A stretch of DNA of 64,000 bases. Origin: Epiperipatus broadwayi (lineage: Eukaryota; Onychophora; Udeonychophora; Euonychophora; Peripatidae). Position numbers and translations under genes: made by a program. A model generated the notes under the pieces. The model did no database searches. It was not told the DNA's origin and saw only the letters and a list, made by a program, of their open reading frames with translations. Of the stretch, positions 1-11,519 are shown in pieces. Each line of letters opens with the position of its first letter. Positions within the stretch are counted from its first letter, which is position 1. Where the stretch lies: NCBI GenBank assembly GCA_028023455.1, contig JAQFVV010006215.1:248001-312000 (forward strand). The letters run 5' to 3'.

Positions 1-40
1 AGCAAGCATAAAAAGTGGTGATCATGTGATGTTTATTGGC
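1..40. repeat. R1 family terminal fragment
   Basis: The first 40 bases match the conserved end of the R1 family (a GGTGATCATGTGATGTTTA-like motif, here ending in TTATTGGC). The same end is seen at 49563-49597 and 51240-51278. The rest of the copy lies outside the window. Confidence 0.7.
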
Positions 41-349
41 ATATTTTTTTTTGTTGCTTAATTTAATAAATCCCCACCCCCCTAAACCAAGCTTTTAAAA
101 TTAATGTGGATGCTATGAAATATATTTCTATGAATATTACTATTAAAATTCATTTTAAAATAAAGTATATATATATATGTAAAATGAAGTTACCCAGTGA
201 AAATATATTAAATAAAATCAAATGTTACATAATTTCTAATATTTTTCAGTATTAACAGGTAGTAAATTTAAAGATTTCATGAGAGTTAATACACAGAAAG
301 AAAATAATGGAAATAAAGTGAACAGAGAAATATCTTCATGCTCTTAAAA

Positions 350-475
350 TAAGATGCTTAGATTGGCCTATATAATTAGAGAAAAGATTTAAAGATAAGA
401 GGGCCACTCTTATCTTTTCAAATGTCTCCATCTTGTGTCTTAGTTTGAGAGTTTCCTCAATACTCCACAAGACAT
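350..475. repeat. Hairpin-motif repeat (family H)
   Basis: Contains paired motifs GATAAGAG and CTCTTATCTTTTCAAA followed by CATCTTGTG. The same arrangement occurs at 56560-56600, and related forms lie at 12940, 21580, 36110 and 56265. It folds into a short hairpin with the centre near 405. It looks like a fragment of a foldback element; no coding content is visible. Confidence 0.45.
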
Positions 476-559
476 CATTGAGATATTGTAAAAAAAATAG
501 TACAGCACATTAGGATAAAAAAGTCTTTTCTGTTTAAATTATATGTAATACTGAGAAAA

Positions 560-1115
560 TAAACTAATAATATAGAACTTAAATTATTACCATTTATCTT
601 TTACCATTATAATATATATATATTAAAGAGTGAAAATGAGAAGATAATATCCATATAAATAGAAATAACCTTTAATCTTTGATGTTACCAAGAAATTATC
701 AAGTACTATTAATTGACAGTCAAAACAGTTTTCTCATTAAACAGATAATAGCTCTTTTGTTTTGAGTTTTTTATTGAAATAAAAGGAGTCCAATACAAAC
801 CAAAAGAATTGTCATAGATTTAATGAAAAAACTGGTTTGGCCTCAGAAATTGTCAATAAGTAATATTTGATAATTTCTTTACATCATCAAAGGTTAAAAG
901 TTATTTCCATTTACATGGATATTTCCTCATTCCCATTCTTTATTATAACAATAATTCATGGAAATATTTCATTCAATTTATATATATTGAATTAAATGTT
1001 TCTATGTATTGTTATAATAATTAATAGATATGAGGAGAAATTCATTAAATAGATATTAAATGAATATCATCTTCTCATTTCTATTAATTATTTATATATA
1101 AGAATCTATGGTACT
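560..1115. repeat. Foldback repeat with imperfect ~100-bp arms
   Basis: The segment from about 633 to 735 reads back, imperfectly, on the other strand from about 935 to 830. Shared blocks include AATATCCAT, AGAAATAACCTTTAA, GATGTTACCAAGAAATTATC and TTCTCATTAAA. A second, smaller inverted pair lies at about 985-1100. This is a degraded inverted-repeat element. I saw no convincing direct repeats at its edges. Confidence 0.5.
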
Positions 1116-2144
1116 ATAGTTACAAAATGAAATTTCCCACAATATATCATAAGATTATCAAATTTAATGAAAATACAAACATTCAACATTGGAATATTTT
1201 TAAAGTCATCTTAACATTATTATCCTGATAGTTATAAAATAAAATAAAAAAGACTCTTATAAAATGTTTTACAATATTTGTGCATAGTAAGTATCCATAA
1301 AACAATACTATTTAACATCTTTAATTCAATGGTTGTAACACTATATGACTGATGAGGATTTTTTATTTCAGTTTTTATGGGCATTTTAATTTTAGATTTT
1401 TTGTAATATCCATCAGGTATTTTGTATGCATTTTAGTGATTCTATAGATTAGTTAAAAGACTTACAGATAGCTTTAACTTCCCATTTGTCAGAATGAATG
1501 ATAAATATTTACAGAATTTTTGTTTTCAGGTCTTCTCATGATGTTTCCATTCCAAGTAGCAACCACATAGTTCAGCATAGATAAACAATCCAAATGTAGA
1601 TTTGCTTAATGGCTACTATCATGCACTTAAATTAAGAAATTGTTTTTGTCCATAAGATTGATGGAAAGTATAATTAAAAATTACTCCTTCCACTGTGATC
1701 CTATTATGTTGTATCATTTGATAAATTATTCACAGGATCCAACATTCTCATCTGGGACCTTGTTTTGTATTTATATATCAGATGAGTCTTATGGTCTTCT
1801 TAGGACACTAATATTTTTTATCAGTGACTACTAGAAGCTCTTTTCTTTGGAGTTTTTTTTTGACAATGACAGGATAACAGCAGTTATACAGAGCAGAGAG
1901 AATAGTTTAATTGGATTAGAAGACAAAATGTTTTAATAACTTACAGTTGTGCTATATATATCACCCACCAACTGCTGTCACTTCGATTATGACTCAGGAT
2001 ATTTTCATATTCTGAAGAATATACAACAGCAACAAATAGATTATATGATTACATCAAGAAGATTAATATTGTTTAAGAATATACTACATTGTGATTCTAT
2101 TTCTTCAAAACTTTTTACAGCAGTTTAACAAAAACCTAAACAAA
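1116..2144. other. No recognisable feature
   Basis: AT-rich sequence. A 64-codon open frame at 1640-1834 has no recognisable motif and the composition expected of a chance frame. I see no RNA gene or clear repeat. Confidence 0.5.
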
Positions 2145-2850
2145 TAAAAATACATGGATATTATTTAAGTCATCTAAATTTTGCAGAAAATGTTTCAAAA
2201 TAATGCTTTAAAACTACAGGGAATGTTGAAAGGATTATCAGATAAAAGTAAGAAAGTAGGATTAAAAATAAATGCAAAATCAATAATCCGAAATTAGAAG
2301 AACTTATCATTTGCAGATATATTGTCCATATTAATAATATAAATGAAAACATAAATGAAATTAATCATAGAATTAAACTAGGATATAATGCTTTTGGTTG
2401 AAAAAACTTAAAATAAAATAAGCTTATGTGTTTGCAAAAAGGTTTTTGCATGGAACTGAAGTTCAAATGTTTAACTGAAAAGAACTTCAAATTATTCAAT
2501 GAAATATAGAAGGTTGTGTGTTGGAAGTACCATGAAATGATTGAATCTTTATTATTTGGATGAGAGAACAAACAGATATGATAAACATCATTGAAAAAAA
2601 TTAAGAGGCTTGAATTGGACATATTACTAGAAGAAATGACAATATATGGACAGATAAAATATCAAAGCAGGTCAAAAGATTCTACAACATGTGGAAAAAA
2701 ATCACACATAAGATGGATGAATGAAATAAAAAAGTATTAGGGTATAAAGTGGTGATAAAAGCTATGAATCAGAGAAACTAGATAATACTAAGGGAAACCT
2801 TTCATCCTCAAGTGGACTGATAATATTGAAAATGATGTCAAACTTGTATC
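2145..2850 (+). pseudogene. RTE-like LINE reverse transcriptase, 3' relic
   Basis: Conceptual translation across stops and frameshifts gives the end of a non-LTR retrotransposon polyprotein. In order: YMDII at 2151, a decayed form of the FADDIVL catalytic box; LQGMLKGLSDKSKKVGLKIN, the usual sequence just after that box; GHITRRNDNIWTDKI near 2620, matching the AGHxARxxDNRWT motif; MNEIKK; and FILKWTD near 2800, matching the EAFxxxWTD tail. In this family that C-terminal order is typical of RTE-like elements. The catalytic aspartate pair is broken and no frame stays open, so the copy is dead. Everything 5' of the active-site box is missing or unrecognisable, which suggests 5' truncation, as is usual for LINEs. 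Clade assignment is by motif memory only. Confidence 0.6.
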
Positions 2851-3501
2851 ATATGTTGCTCAAACATTAAGCTTTATGTCTAACTATTTTGTTCCAATCT
2901 ACAGTCTTTTTGTTGTTATTGTCTTTTTTAAAAGAAGAAAGCAAACAAAAACAAAACAAAACTGTAATTTTCTAATAATTAATTAAATTGTTTATTTATT
3001 TGAAGTTATTGCAATTTTATACAATTTGGTTTATCACTCTGTATTACCAAACCTTTTGATTTATATTCTTTTAGTCCTTAGGATCATTTATTGTACAGCC
3101 AATATTTCTGATGTACTGTTTTTTTAAGCAATGAATATATATGCTGTGTATGTCACAAATGTAATCTTTTACAATTTTGCATATGAATCATAATAAGATT
3201 TTCATAATTTTGCGTCCTCCATTAATTTAATACTGGCAATAACTTACTCCATCATGACATCATATTAAATGTTAAAATTGCATTTAATTGATTATTTAAG
3301 AATTCTTGGAATATTTCTTTTTAGTTTACACTGATAGCCAATAAACACCACATATTCACCATTTCTTATGCTTGCTTATAACTGTTATTAAAACAGGCAA
3401 AACCCTTCTTACAATATTGTCACTCTATAAGCCAAAGTAATCAATGGATACCAGAAGGCTTGTGCATAAAATCCCCATCTAGTGCCTACTGATCCAATAT
3501 T

Positions 3502-3540
3502 TCCAGACTAGTTTCTGGCTTGTGGCCTTCATCAATGATC
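3502..3540 (-). ncRNA. Hammerhead ribozyme-like core in R1, left arm
   Basis: Read on the minus strand: TTGATGA (consensus CTGATGA, first base changed), helix II GGC/GCC around loop CACAA, GAAAC, loop TA, GTC, then TGGAA. The helix I 5' strand is eroded (GATCA). It is recognisable by alignment to the better copies at 22554-22595 and 49846-49887. Probably inactive. Confidence 0.5.
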
Positions 3541-3790
3541 TAAGAGCACTGCACTAGATCTTAGGATCTCTAATAAAGGAAAGTTTCTGGCTTGTGGCCT
3601 TTGTCAGTGAGAAGCTTTGGATCTGAAAGCACTGCACCTAGATCTTAGGATCTAATGCAACCCTCCAGCAGTCACCTTTTATCTCTACTTAATTACAAAA
3701 CTATAAGTCTTAAATTGAAAATACACTAAAATTTTTAATCCAAGCTCATTATCTTATCTAATCTAGGTGCAGTGCTCACAGATCCAAAGC

Positions 3791-3832
3791 TCCTCATTGA
3801 TGAAGGCCACAAGCCAGAAACTAGTCTGGGGA
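3791..3832 (+). ncRNA. Hammerhead ribozyme-like motif in R1, right arm
   Basis: Order: helix I strand TCCTCA (3791-3796), core TTGATGA (3797-3803), A, helix II GGC with loop CACAA and GCC, A, GAAA (3817-3820), helix III AC-TA-GT, C17 at 3826, helix I strand TGGGGA (3827-3832). Helix I pairs over six positions. The first core base is T instead of the required C, so this copy should be inactive. The closing pair of helix II is A/A in every R1 copy, against the usual G-C. Confidence 0.6.
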
Positions 3833-4801
3833 TATTGGATGAGTAGGCACTAGATAGAGATTTTATGCACAAGCCTTCTGGCATCCATTGATTACTCTGG
3901 TTGGCACAGGGTGGCACTACTGTATGGAGAGTTTTGCCTTGTTATTTTAATATGAATAAATAAAAATCTTATTGTAGTTTTAACGTGAGATGCTAAAGTA
4001 AGTAGTGCTAATAGGAGACCAAGCAGTTGAATTGTTACCAACACTGATCAAAGGTCATTATTTGTTCACAATATATTAATGCCTAGTTGCTCAATCCATC
4101 GTCAAACAGAAAACATATATATAATATAAACATAAATAAAGTTATAAGCCATGAAAAACTGAAATCAATAATAACTTGTCCATGTCTAAAATATTACATT
4201 AGATTGTACAATTTTCTGCCCAGATATTTTTAAACAAAGCTTTAATACACACAGTATTAGACTTTTTAAAAGAATATTTTATGATAAAATTGTTCATGGT
4301 TTTTATGGAAGAGGCTGATTCTATTTATCTTATCTCAAAGACATTCTAAGAAAGTGCAATGTTGATTGTTTTCATTGGAAAGATATGGCGAAGACTAAAA
4401 TCCACTAGAGAGCATAATTCAGATAGAAACATTTTTGTTTGTGTGTGTGCAGAAGAAATTAAAAGACAGGATAAAAAAATATGAAATGAACAGAATAATG
4501 ACCAAAGTATTGTATATGCAAATATTTGTACTTCATAGATTAATTTGTGTAAATATCTGGAAACTCATCTTTAATATATTATTTTATATTTGAATTGGAG
4601 TGATTATATTCGTTTCCTGCTGATAATGATGAATACGCACACACACACATTTATGAATGTGGATGACATTTTTCATACAAAAATACTTGTTTTTATTCGA
4701 TGAAAATAATAAATTTTATTTTTAATGGCTAAATTTTTCAAATCTATGCTTAAGATTTTTCTTTAACACGTTTTTAAAGTTCTCTCTTTTTTTTAATTCA
4801 G

Positions 4802-4903
4802 TGTGAAGATAGAAAAAAATATTTTCTATTAAACGCGAAGATAAAATCTAAAAGAGAACCTAAAGATCTAATCAATATCTTTAGATACTTTAAGAACCGA
4901 TGA
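4802..4903 (+). other. Possible terminal coding exon
   Basis: A strong splice-acceptor-like tract (TCTCTTTTTTTTAATTCAG) ends at 4801. It is followed by 33 open codons and a TGA at 4901-4903. The peptide is basic and starts CEDRKKYFLLNAKIKSKRE; I recognise no family. The next ~270 bases are less AT-rich than the surroundings and not obviously repeated, and an AATAAA lies near 5070, so the arrangement fits a last exon with a 3' UTR. A 33-codon frame can occur by chance here. Without a neighbouring exon or transcript this is only a candidate. Confidence 0.2.
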
Positions 4904-5777
4904 TGCAGCTACATAACGTAAATTCAATATTTAGATTTGATGACCCAAATCAATTTACTGAAAATCTGATTCTGTCAAGATTGAGCTAGTTATTTATACT
5001 ATTGTAAAGAAGTCAAGATGTGATCTCTTCAGAGAACTTCAGCGCTGCTTAATCTTATAAGATGCATAAATAAACGTATAGAACCCGCCTTTAAAGATGT
5101 AGACAGAGATAATGAAGTTTATTCACAACAACTTCCAATCCTTTATAGTTTTTCGTAATCTTTTAAACGGGCCCTATTTTCTATTTTTAAACATTTTTTT
5201 TGCCTGATCAAAATTCATAATTCGGAGCAGTATTGATTTACAAATGTCATATTACAAATGATATAAATTATTGATTAGCTTGTCTAAAGATATTCTTTTA
5301 GCAATATTATCATATTATTTGTCTGAAATATTGCAAAAATGATTTTATGTTTTCAAAATAGTTATTGCAATTTTTTTATAAAAAAAAATTGATAATGTCT
5401 TTATCCATTTTGAAAGATCATCTATTCTATTTTTCAGTTTAGTTCAAGCGGATGATAAATTTAATAACCATAAAGAAAGCCTTTACAGCTTTTCAATTTT
5501 TTTTTAAAATCGTATTTATAAAAGAAATGTTTCATTTTGAAACATGACTACAAAAATAAAAAAAATAAAAAGTTTGTTAAAAAATGCTGATTTTTATGAT
5601 GGTTTCCTTAAAAATGGAAATTGAGCAATTTCTTTAAATTTGATTATTATGTACAGTAATTTATTTATTTTTTGAATTTTAAAATATTTTAAATAAAAAA
5701 AGTAAATGTGACACATTATTTTTTAATTATATAATAGTTAATTTTATTATAAACAAACACTTTCGTTGTTTTCAACA

Positions 5778-6064
5778 TAGTACACAATATAATTTTCTAC
5801 TTCTTTTTCCTATGTATTGATTTCTACTTTGACATATACCATTTACACCTTTCTTAAACACTTTATCAATACTTTTATTTATATCAAACTAACAGTTTCG
5901 ACTGTCCTGCAGACATCATCAGAGCAAACTAACAGTTTCAACTGTTCTGAAGTCATCATCATAGCTCTGATGATGGCTGCAGGACAGTCGAAACTGTAAG
6001 TTTGATATAAATAAAAGTAAGTGTTTAAGAAAGGTGTAAATGGTATATGTTATAGTACACAATA
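5778..6064. mobile_element. Foldback element FB1 flanked by 12-bp direct repeat
   Basis: Arms at about 5832-5925 and 5965-6050 are near-perfect inverted copies (ACATATACCATTTACACC, CTTTTATTTATATCAAAC, CAGTTTCGACTGTCCTGC). A third, diverged copy of the inner motif lies at about 5930-5965. The identical 12-mer TAGTACACAATA occurs at 5778-5789 and 6053-6064, just outside the insertion. About 42 bases between the left 12-mer and the left arm have no inverted partner, so the ends are not symmetrical. The 60-codon open frame here is a by-product of the palindrome. Confidence 0.7.
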
Positions 6065-6099
6065 GGAGTTTATGATTGCTTTCTTTCATATAATCTTAA

Positions 6100-6925
6100 A
6101 TTGTTATGCAGTTAATGTAATAATGGTCATCTGTCACTATTACATATACTATTTCATGTAATTATTGGCAATAAACGATTAACCACAAGAATATCACAAA
6201 AGTGTATCTTTTTAACAGAGGATGCTTAGCCTGCTTTCAACTATCTTGTACTCATAACCTTAGCATCATTTGTAAAAGAAATTGCCAATTAGATATTATA
6301 ATAATAAAAATAAGTAAATATGTTTAAACTGATGGTCTATTTATACATTTTTTTATTAGTTAGGTTTTAAGAAATTTAAATTGAAGGGATTTACACTCTA
6401 AGCACGAGTGCTGTAATGTTTAATAGCTCAACAATGACTTGTTGAGTAATGAGGATACTGAAACTTTTGAAAAGATAAGAGCAGCCTTAGCTGTATAAAT
6501 CATTAACCAGTTAATCCAAAAATACATGCAAAGTGTGTGTTTCAAATTAACAAACTGAAATGGTATCAAATATTCAATGTGCCATCTACAGATTTTATAA
6601 TATTTTATTCATTGCTACATGGGTGAAAAAATCCACCAGTATTTGTGGGATATGTGTTTAGGACTCAATCACCCTTATTTAACTTCCCATGACTTTCAAT
6701 CTAACAATTTTGATGCTTGAACACCACATTACTCCCATTTCCAAGCAATGTTTTTTTTTTATTTTTAAAAAGTAATCTTAATTCCTCTTTTAAAATTTAA
6801 ATTAATATTTCATAATTAATATTTGTTTAAAACTTTGTAATTATACCATTTTACTTGTAATTATACATTGAATTATTTCCTCCATTATTATTTCCATTCA
6901 TTCTTTAAACTTTTCAAATGCATTC
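6100..6925. other. No recognisable feature
   Basis: AT-rich sequence without a convincing frame, RNA gene or repeat partner inside the window. Confidence 0.45.
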
Positions 6926-6928
6926 AAC

Positions 6929-7008
6929 ATACAAGTTAGTATATAACATAGTATTTTGAATAGTATTATTCTCCCGTCTTCTTCAAATATTTCTGGTCTT
7001 ACCAAACA
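6929..7008 (+). repeat. Dispersed repeat D1, copy 1
   Basis: About 80 bases align with 62334-62413, sharing TTAGTA, TTTTGAATA, TATTATTCTCC, TCTTCTTCA and the start of the following block (GGTCTTACCA here, GGCCTAACCA there). The function is unknown. The two copies are in the same orientation. Confidence 0.5.
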
Positions 7009-7515
7009 TGGAAATTGAAGCTGGTACCAATAGATTTATGAGTAGTGAATTTAAGGATGATGCCTTAAACAATTACACCATTCTGTTGAAGATAACAGTC
7101 AATAAAAATTTGATATAATTATCTATAAGAATCCTTCTGATTTTTCCTTTCCTTTTAAGAATAAAATTACTATATACCTATGCCCTGATGTATTCTTATC
7201 TATACATCAAATATCAATATTACAACAAGTGATATTTATATTTATCAATAATTATATAGAACATTTAGTTTCAGTAAAAATGCACAAAAATTTATTGTAA
7301 TAAATATTATTTATGAATTTCAAAATTTATAGCATTATTAATCGACTATTAAAATCGTTAATATTCTTAATAGAAAACATGAATAAAAAGAAAAAATATA
7401 ATGTTTTAAATAACTCTAATAACCCCAAAATTGAAATGCAATAAACTAAAAGAGTTACTAATACCAACAATTTTGGCTATTGATGGGCAGCATTAAAATG
7501 CTTTAAGTTATGTTT

Positions 7516-7699
7516 ATGGAAAATAACTACATGCAAAAATGCTTAAAATTTGAATAAGTTCACAATTTTTACCTAGAGCATTTTCAACTAAGTTATATTA
7601 GTCATAGGACAGAAAGGAAGTTTACTAGGCAAAATTGTGAACTTTATTCAGATTTTAAGCATATCTCATATACGTTTTTGCATATAATTATTTTTCATA
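7516..7699. repeat. Foldback repeat with ~60-bp arms
   Basis: The left arm starts at 7516 (ATGGAAAATAACTACATGC, GCTTAAAATTTGAATAAG, TTCACAATTTTTACCTAG). It returns as its complement ending at 7699 (CTAGGCAAAATTGTGAAC, GATTTTAAGCATAT, GCATATAATTATTTTTCAT). The loop is about 60 bases. It looks like a small non-autonomous inverted-repeat element. Confidence 0.55.
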
Positions 7700-8063
7700 C
7701 TACATTTCCTCAAGATATTGCATACCAAAATTTTCAACATTAATTTATGTTTAATATTTTCAATGAGTATATGATATTAGTCTTCTCTTCAACATCTTAT
7801 AAAAGAATAAGTGAGGTATCTGCTTCACAAAATTAAACTGAAGTAACTGTTTTGGACTGAAATATAATTAATTTGACTTTAGTATAAATAGTAGTAAACC
7901 CTCCATACAGTAATGCTACCAAAAACAAGACTTCATAATCAATGGATGCAAAAGAGTTTGTACATAAAATCCTTATCTAGTGCCTACTCATCCAATATCC
8001 CCAGGCTAGTTTCTAGCTTGTGGCTTTTTTGTGCATAAAATCTCTATCTAGGACTTATTCATA

Positions 8064-8105
8064 TCCCCAGATTAATTTCTATCTTGTGGCATTCATCAGT
8101 GAGGA
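8064..8105 (-). ncRNA. Hammerhead ribozyme-like motif in R1 (decayed helix II)
   Basis: Minus strand: TCCTCA, intact CTGATGA, ATGCCACAAGATA (helix II no longer pairs), GAAAT, TAATC, TGGGGA. Helix I is intact. The GAAAC and GTC elements each carry a change, so it is probably inactive. Confidence 0.5.
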
Positions 8106-8501
8106 GTTTTGGATTGGAGAGCACTCCTAGATCTTAAAATCTGATGCAACTCACTAGCAGCCATCTTTTTCTTATTTAGCCAGGAACTGAAGATAAAAAC
8201 AGAATAACATTTTAACCCAAGATCATTCACTTGTATACTCATATAGATTTGAACTCAGTTCAGCATTTATACAGTTTGGTATCTTTGGTTTTTTTAAATA
8301 CCACAGTCACTATCATATGGGCAGGATAGGTAGAAAACCATCAAAACATAACATGATCACCATTTCTTATGTATACACAAGCTGATAACAATAGTAGCAA
8401 ACCCCATACAGTAGTGACACCAAATGCAAGCCTTCACAAGCAATGGATGAAGGAAGGTTTGTGCATAAAATTCTTATTTAGTGCCTACTCATCCAATATT
8501 C

Positions 8502-8540
8502 TAAGATTAGTTTCTTACTTGTGGCTCTCATCAATGAGGA
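8502..8540 (-). ncRNA. Decayed hammerhead-like core in R1
   Basis: Minus strand: TCCTCA, TTGATGA, GAGCCACAAGTAA, GAAAC, TAATC, then a helix I strand that no longer pairs. It is recognised only by alignment with the other copies. Confidence 0.35.
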
Positions 8541-8633
8541 GCCATGGATTTGAGAGCACTGCACTTAGATCTTAGGATTTAATGCAACCTTTGATTAACT
8601 ATAAATCTAGGAGCTTATGTTTTTAATTCAAGT

Positions 8634-8675
8634 TCCTTACTGATGAAAACTACAAACTAGAAACTAGTCTGGGGG
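8634..8675 (+). ncRNA. Hammerhead ribozyme-like motif in R1
   Basis: Plus strand: TCCTTA (8634-8639), intact CTGATGA (8640-8646), a helix II region AAACTACAAACTA that pairs poorly, GAAAC (8660-8664), TA, GTC, TGGGGG (8670-8675). Helix I still pairs over six positions if G-U pairs are allowed. All invariant core bases are intact; helix II is decayed. Confidence 0.5.
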
Positions 8676-8869
8676 TGTTGGATGAGTATGCACTAGATAG
8701 AGATTTTATGCACAAACTTTCTTTCATTTATTGATAATATAAGGCTTACACTTGGCGGCAGGCACTACTGTATGGAGAGATACTTTAGTATAAACAGGAA
8801 CTTTTTACAACATTTTATAAACTTCAAGAATCTTATAGCATAGTGGTAAAATCAGATAAAAAAAAAGTA

Positions 8870-10750
8870 AGATCTTAATCATATGTAGAAGTACTTTATA
8901 TGCAGCCAGCTCATTGGCTATCCAGATGACAACCCAATAGTAGCCAGCAAATGAATATCTAGGTATTGTTAGAATGTCAAACAAGAATAGATGAACATTC
9001 AGATCCTCTCATGAACCAGAAATTCCATAGTTCAGTTAGAGATGAATTTCTTTTACTGTTCTACCAGTTGGAAATATGGACTATTTAATTTTTTTTTATC
9101 TTTATATACTATATATATATTAACCACACAAAAAGAAAAGAGATTGAACACAATTATTTTGGATAATCACACGTTGTACAATTGAATTTCTATTTTTTTT
9201 TCCTGCAAAAAATTAGTCATTTAAATTAATAGTTAAGTTAAATACAGAATTGAAATCCACAAGTATGTTTTAAATAATATTATCATTAATTTATAACAGA
9301 AATAACATTTTATGATTAATTAGATATTCCAAGTTTCTGTCATTATGATGAAATATTTTAAACTAAATAAATTATAAACATATTTTTATTTTTAGCAATC
9401 ATGTTTTTCTATATTATTAATTAAAAATAATTGTTCTACCATTAGGTAGTTATAAATAATTACTAGACAGTCCTACGTACTTATTTTATTAAAAGATAAT
9501 TATTTCTTAATCGTCTAGAGTTTAAAACAGCAGATTATTAATAGCAGCTAATTATTTTTTGTGCAGATTTTCTTTTGATCTTGTTAAATTCAGGATATTA
9601 ATTCTTTCTTCAATACAACACCTTTTAATTTTAAAAATAAAAGATTACCTTTAAAGAATATTATCAAATATAACAGTAAGATACAGTGCTTTTATTTTGA
9701 GGAAAGTCACGGTATTAAAACAAACTAATCATGTGCCCTACAAAGCTGTAGTATGGGGAGCGGCAGATTGGAGCTCAAGATTCGTATGAATCATCGATCC
9801 AGCCCTGCCATTTTTGGTGCTCAAATTTTTTATAAACTTCTAAGCGATAATTCATATTATTACTATTATTAATTAATTAATCACGTAAAAGTGATGCAAT
9901 GTTTTAACAAATGCTACACTGTGAATCCTTTGACATATAGAAGTCCCTTCACTTACTAATGGTTTAATTGATTGATTAACCATAAAATTTATGAAGAATA
10001 CTAAAAAAAAAATTATAAAAAGAATACTACTCGGAGAATAAAACTTAGCAATTCAGTTACAACACTGGATTATCATGTCAGTTATGACATTATAATTAAA
10101 TTGTTTATTATTTATATAACCCTAAGTCTATTTTTCTAAAGTTTAGACTCAAATGCGAACTGATATCAAAAGTCTATGAGCTATTGTATAACTTCTATAA
10201 TCTTCAAATTTTATTACCAAGTATGCTTATTTCTGTTAATCATGCTATTTTATGAAACAATATCATGGTTTAAATATACTTATGAATAAATTATTATGCT
10301 TGGCAAAAAGGTTATCGAAAGTACTTTTAACATTTGATAATAAAAAAATATATAATTTTGTATATTTTCAATAAAGTCTATCCTGCTAAAAGCAATACAA
10401 CCATTTATAAAATCTTTGATTATCGAGAGAATTTTTTTTTTTTAACCAATTGGCCATTAAAAGTATATCTATTTATTTGTGATTCAAAACGGACAACTTT
10501 TTCAATAAAATTTTCTAAATTCTTCTATTGGTAAATTTCTATGAAGAAATTGTTATCTTTTGAATATTTGATTAATTGCATGGAAAAAATTTAATTTTAA
10601 AAAAGTTGCAATCAATTTTTAATTATTGTTAATCATTAGAGGTTATACATCTTTATCAACATTATAATGGAGAACTCAATACTGTAATGCATATTAAATT
10701 ATTATGGATGGTTCCATTTACCTTTTAGCATTTGAATATTACTAATAAAG
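8870..10750. other. No recognisable feature, apart from a small GC-richer patch
   Basis: Mostly very AT-rich. A GC-richer patch at about 9730-9805 (CTGTAGTATGGGGAGCGGC) stands out from its surroundings. I find no tRNA fold, frame or repeat partner for it in the window. The 66-codon open frame at 10334-10534 has no recognisable motif. Confidence 0.4.
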
Positions 10751-10753
10751 ATT

Positions 10754-10820
10754 ATAAATTAAAGGCAATACTAATACTATATACTCAGAGTATATGGTAT
10801 TAGTAATGCCTTTAATTTAT
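10754..10820. repeat. Hairpin, ~32-bp arms
   Basis: ATAAATTAAAGGCAATACTA... is followed, after a three- to four-base turn, by its near-complement ending TAATGCCTTTAATTTAT. It is an isolated inverted repeat; it could be the remnant of a small MITE. Confidence 0.6.
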
Positions 10821-11437
10821 TACATTTCAATGCCAGAAACATTATAGTTATTAACTAATAAAAGTTACTGTGAAATATAGTGTTAAACAGCATATAACGA
10901 AATTCTTAAATGTGTGGTGTTATCTTTATTTATTAAAAAAATGTAACATTTCTTTCTTAACATACTTGTTCACAGACATTAAAACTATTGGATATTTCTA
11001 AAAGCAAATTTAAGCACATATTCTTCTGGATATAGTGATAAATACTAACTTTAAACAAATAAAAACAAACATACTATAATTTATACAATTAATTTTAATA
11101 CTAGATAAAGTGGCAGATTTCAGAGTTCAAAGTTCATAGAATAACACTTTCTTTCAGCTATCAACTTCTTATAAATTCTTAAGTAATAAAATCATCAATA
11201 ACTTATAATCCTTATTTCAAAGTCATCAAAATGGATGTATATAGGCATACAAAAAAGTTTACCACTTCTAGTTGAAATTCTTATATTGGCAGTGGATATT
11301 GTGAATGTATTAGATTGATTTTTTAAGTGCAAAATTGACTTATAAATCTAAACTATATATTTTTTATGATATGTTTTATTTGGTACAATTTATCTTTGTT
11401 CTGAAATTATTGAATTATATTGCTATCTAGATTTAAA

Positions 11438-11519
11438 CCGACAGCTGCTTTACAAGCAGTTGTCCCAGGTTAGTGGGTTCGCTTCCTGGCTGATGCCATG
11501 ACACATGAGAAAAAAAAAA
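11438..11519 (+). repeat. tRNA-derived SINE, 5'-truncated copy
   Basis: Contains the anticodon arm (CAGCTGCTTTACAAGCAGTTG), a polymerase III B-box-like GGTTCGCTTCC at about 11476, the shared tail CTGGCTGATGCCATGACAC, and a terminal A-run of ten. It aligns with the minus-strand copies at 13221-13323 and 15008-15110. The A-box half of the tRNA-like head is missing, as in a 5'-truncated insertion. Confidence 0.7.

Larger units (their letters stand above)
3342..3965. repeat. R1 copy, inverted (foldback) arrangement
   Basis: Two R1 units face each other: the left arm at about 3390-3655 and the right arm at about 3765-3950, which reads back on the other strand. Landmarks are AAACAGGCAAAAC at 3393, GTGCATAAAATC, CAATATTTCCAGACTAG, TAGATCTTAGGATC, and the complementary set ending GTATGGAGAGTTTTGCC. 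The left arm carries a local ~75-bp tandem duplication (about 3508-3575 and 3581-3652). The outer left end, from 3342, carries the R1 terminus (CACCATTTCTTATGC). Hammerhead-like cores lie in both arms. Confidence 0.75.
7876..8794. mobile_element. Composite R1 insertion with 13-bp target duplication
   Basis: ACTTTAGTATAAA is present at 7876-7888 and again at 8782-8794. Between them lie several R1 pieces in both orientations: units reading from AAACCCTCCATACAG at 7895 and 8398, and an inverted unit ending GGCACTACTGTATGGAGAG at 8780. The composite therefore moved as one insertion or grew after insertion. Hammerhead-like cores are at 8064-8105 (-), 8502-8540 (-) and 8634-8675 (+). The 68-codon open frame inside is not a gene. 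Confidence 0.7.

Noticed and set aside
9730-9805. GC-richer patch that might be a tRNA or small RNA
   Set aside because: No paired arms of tRNA form and no repeat partner found.
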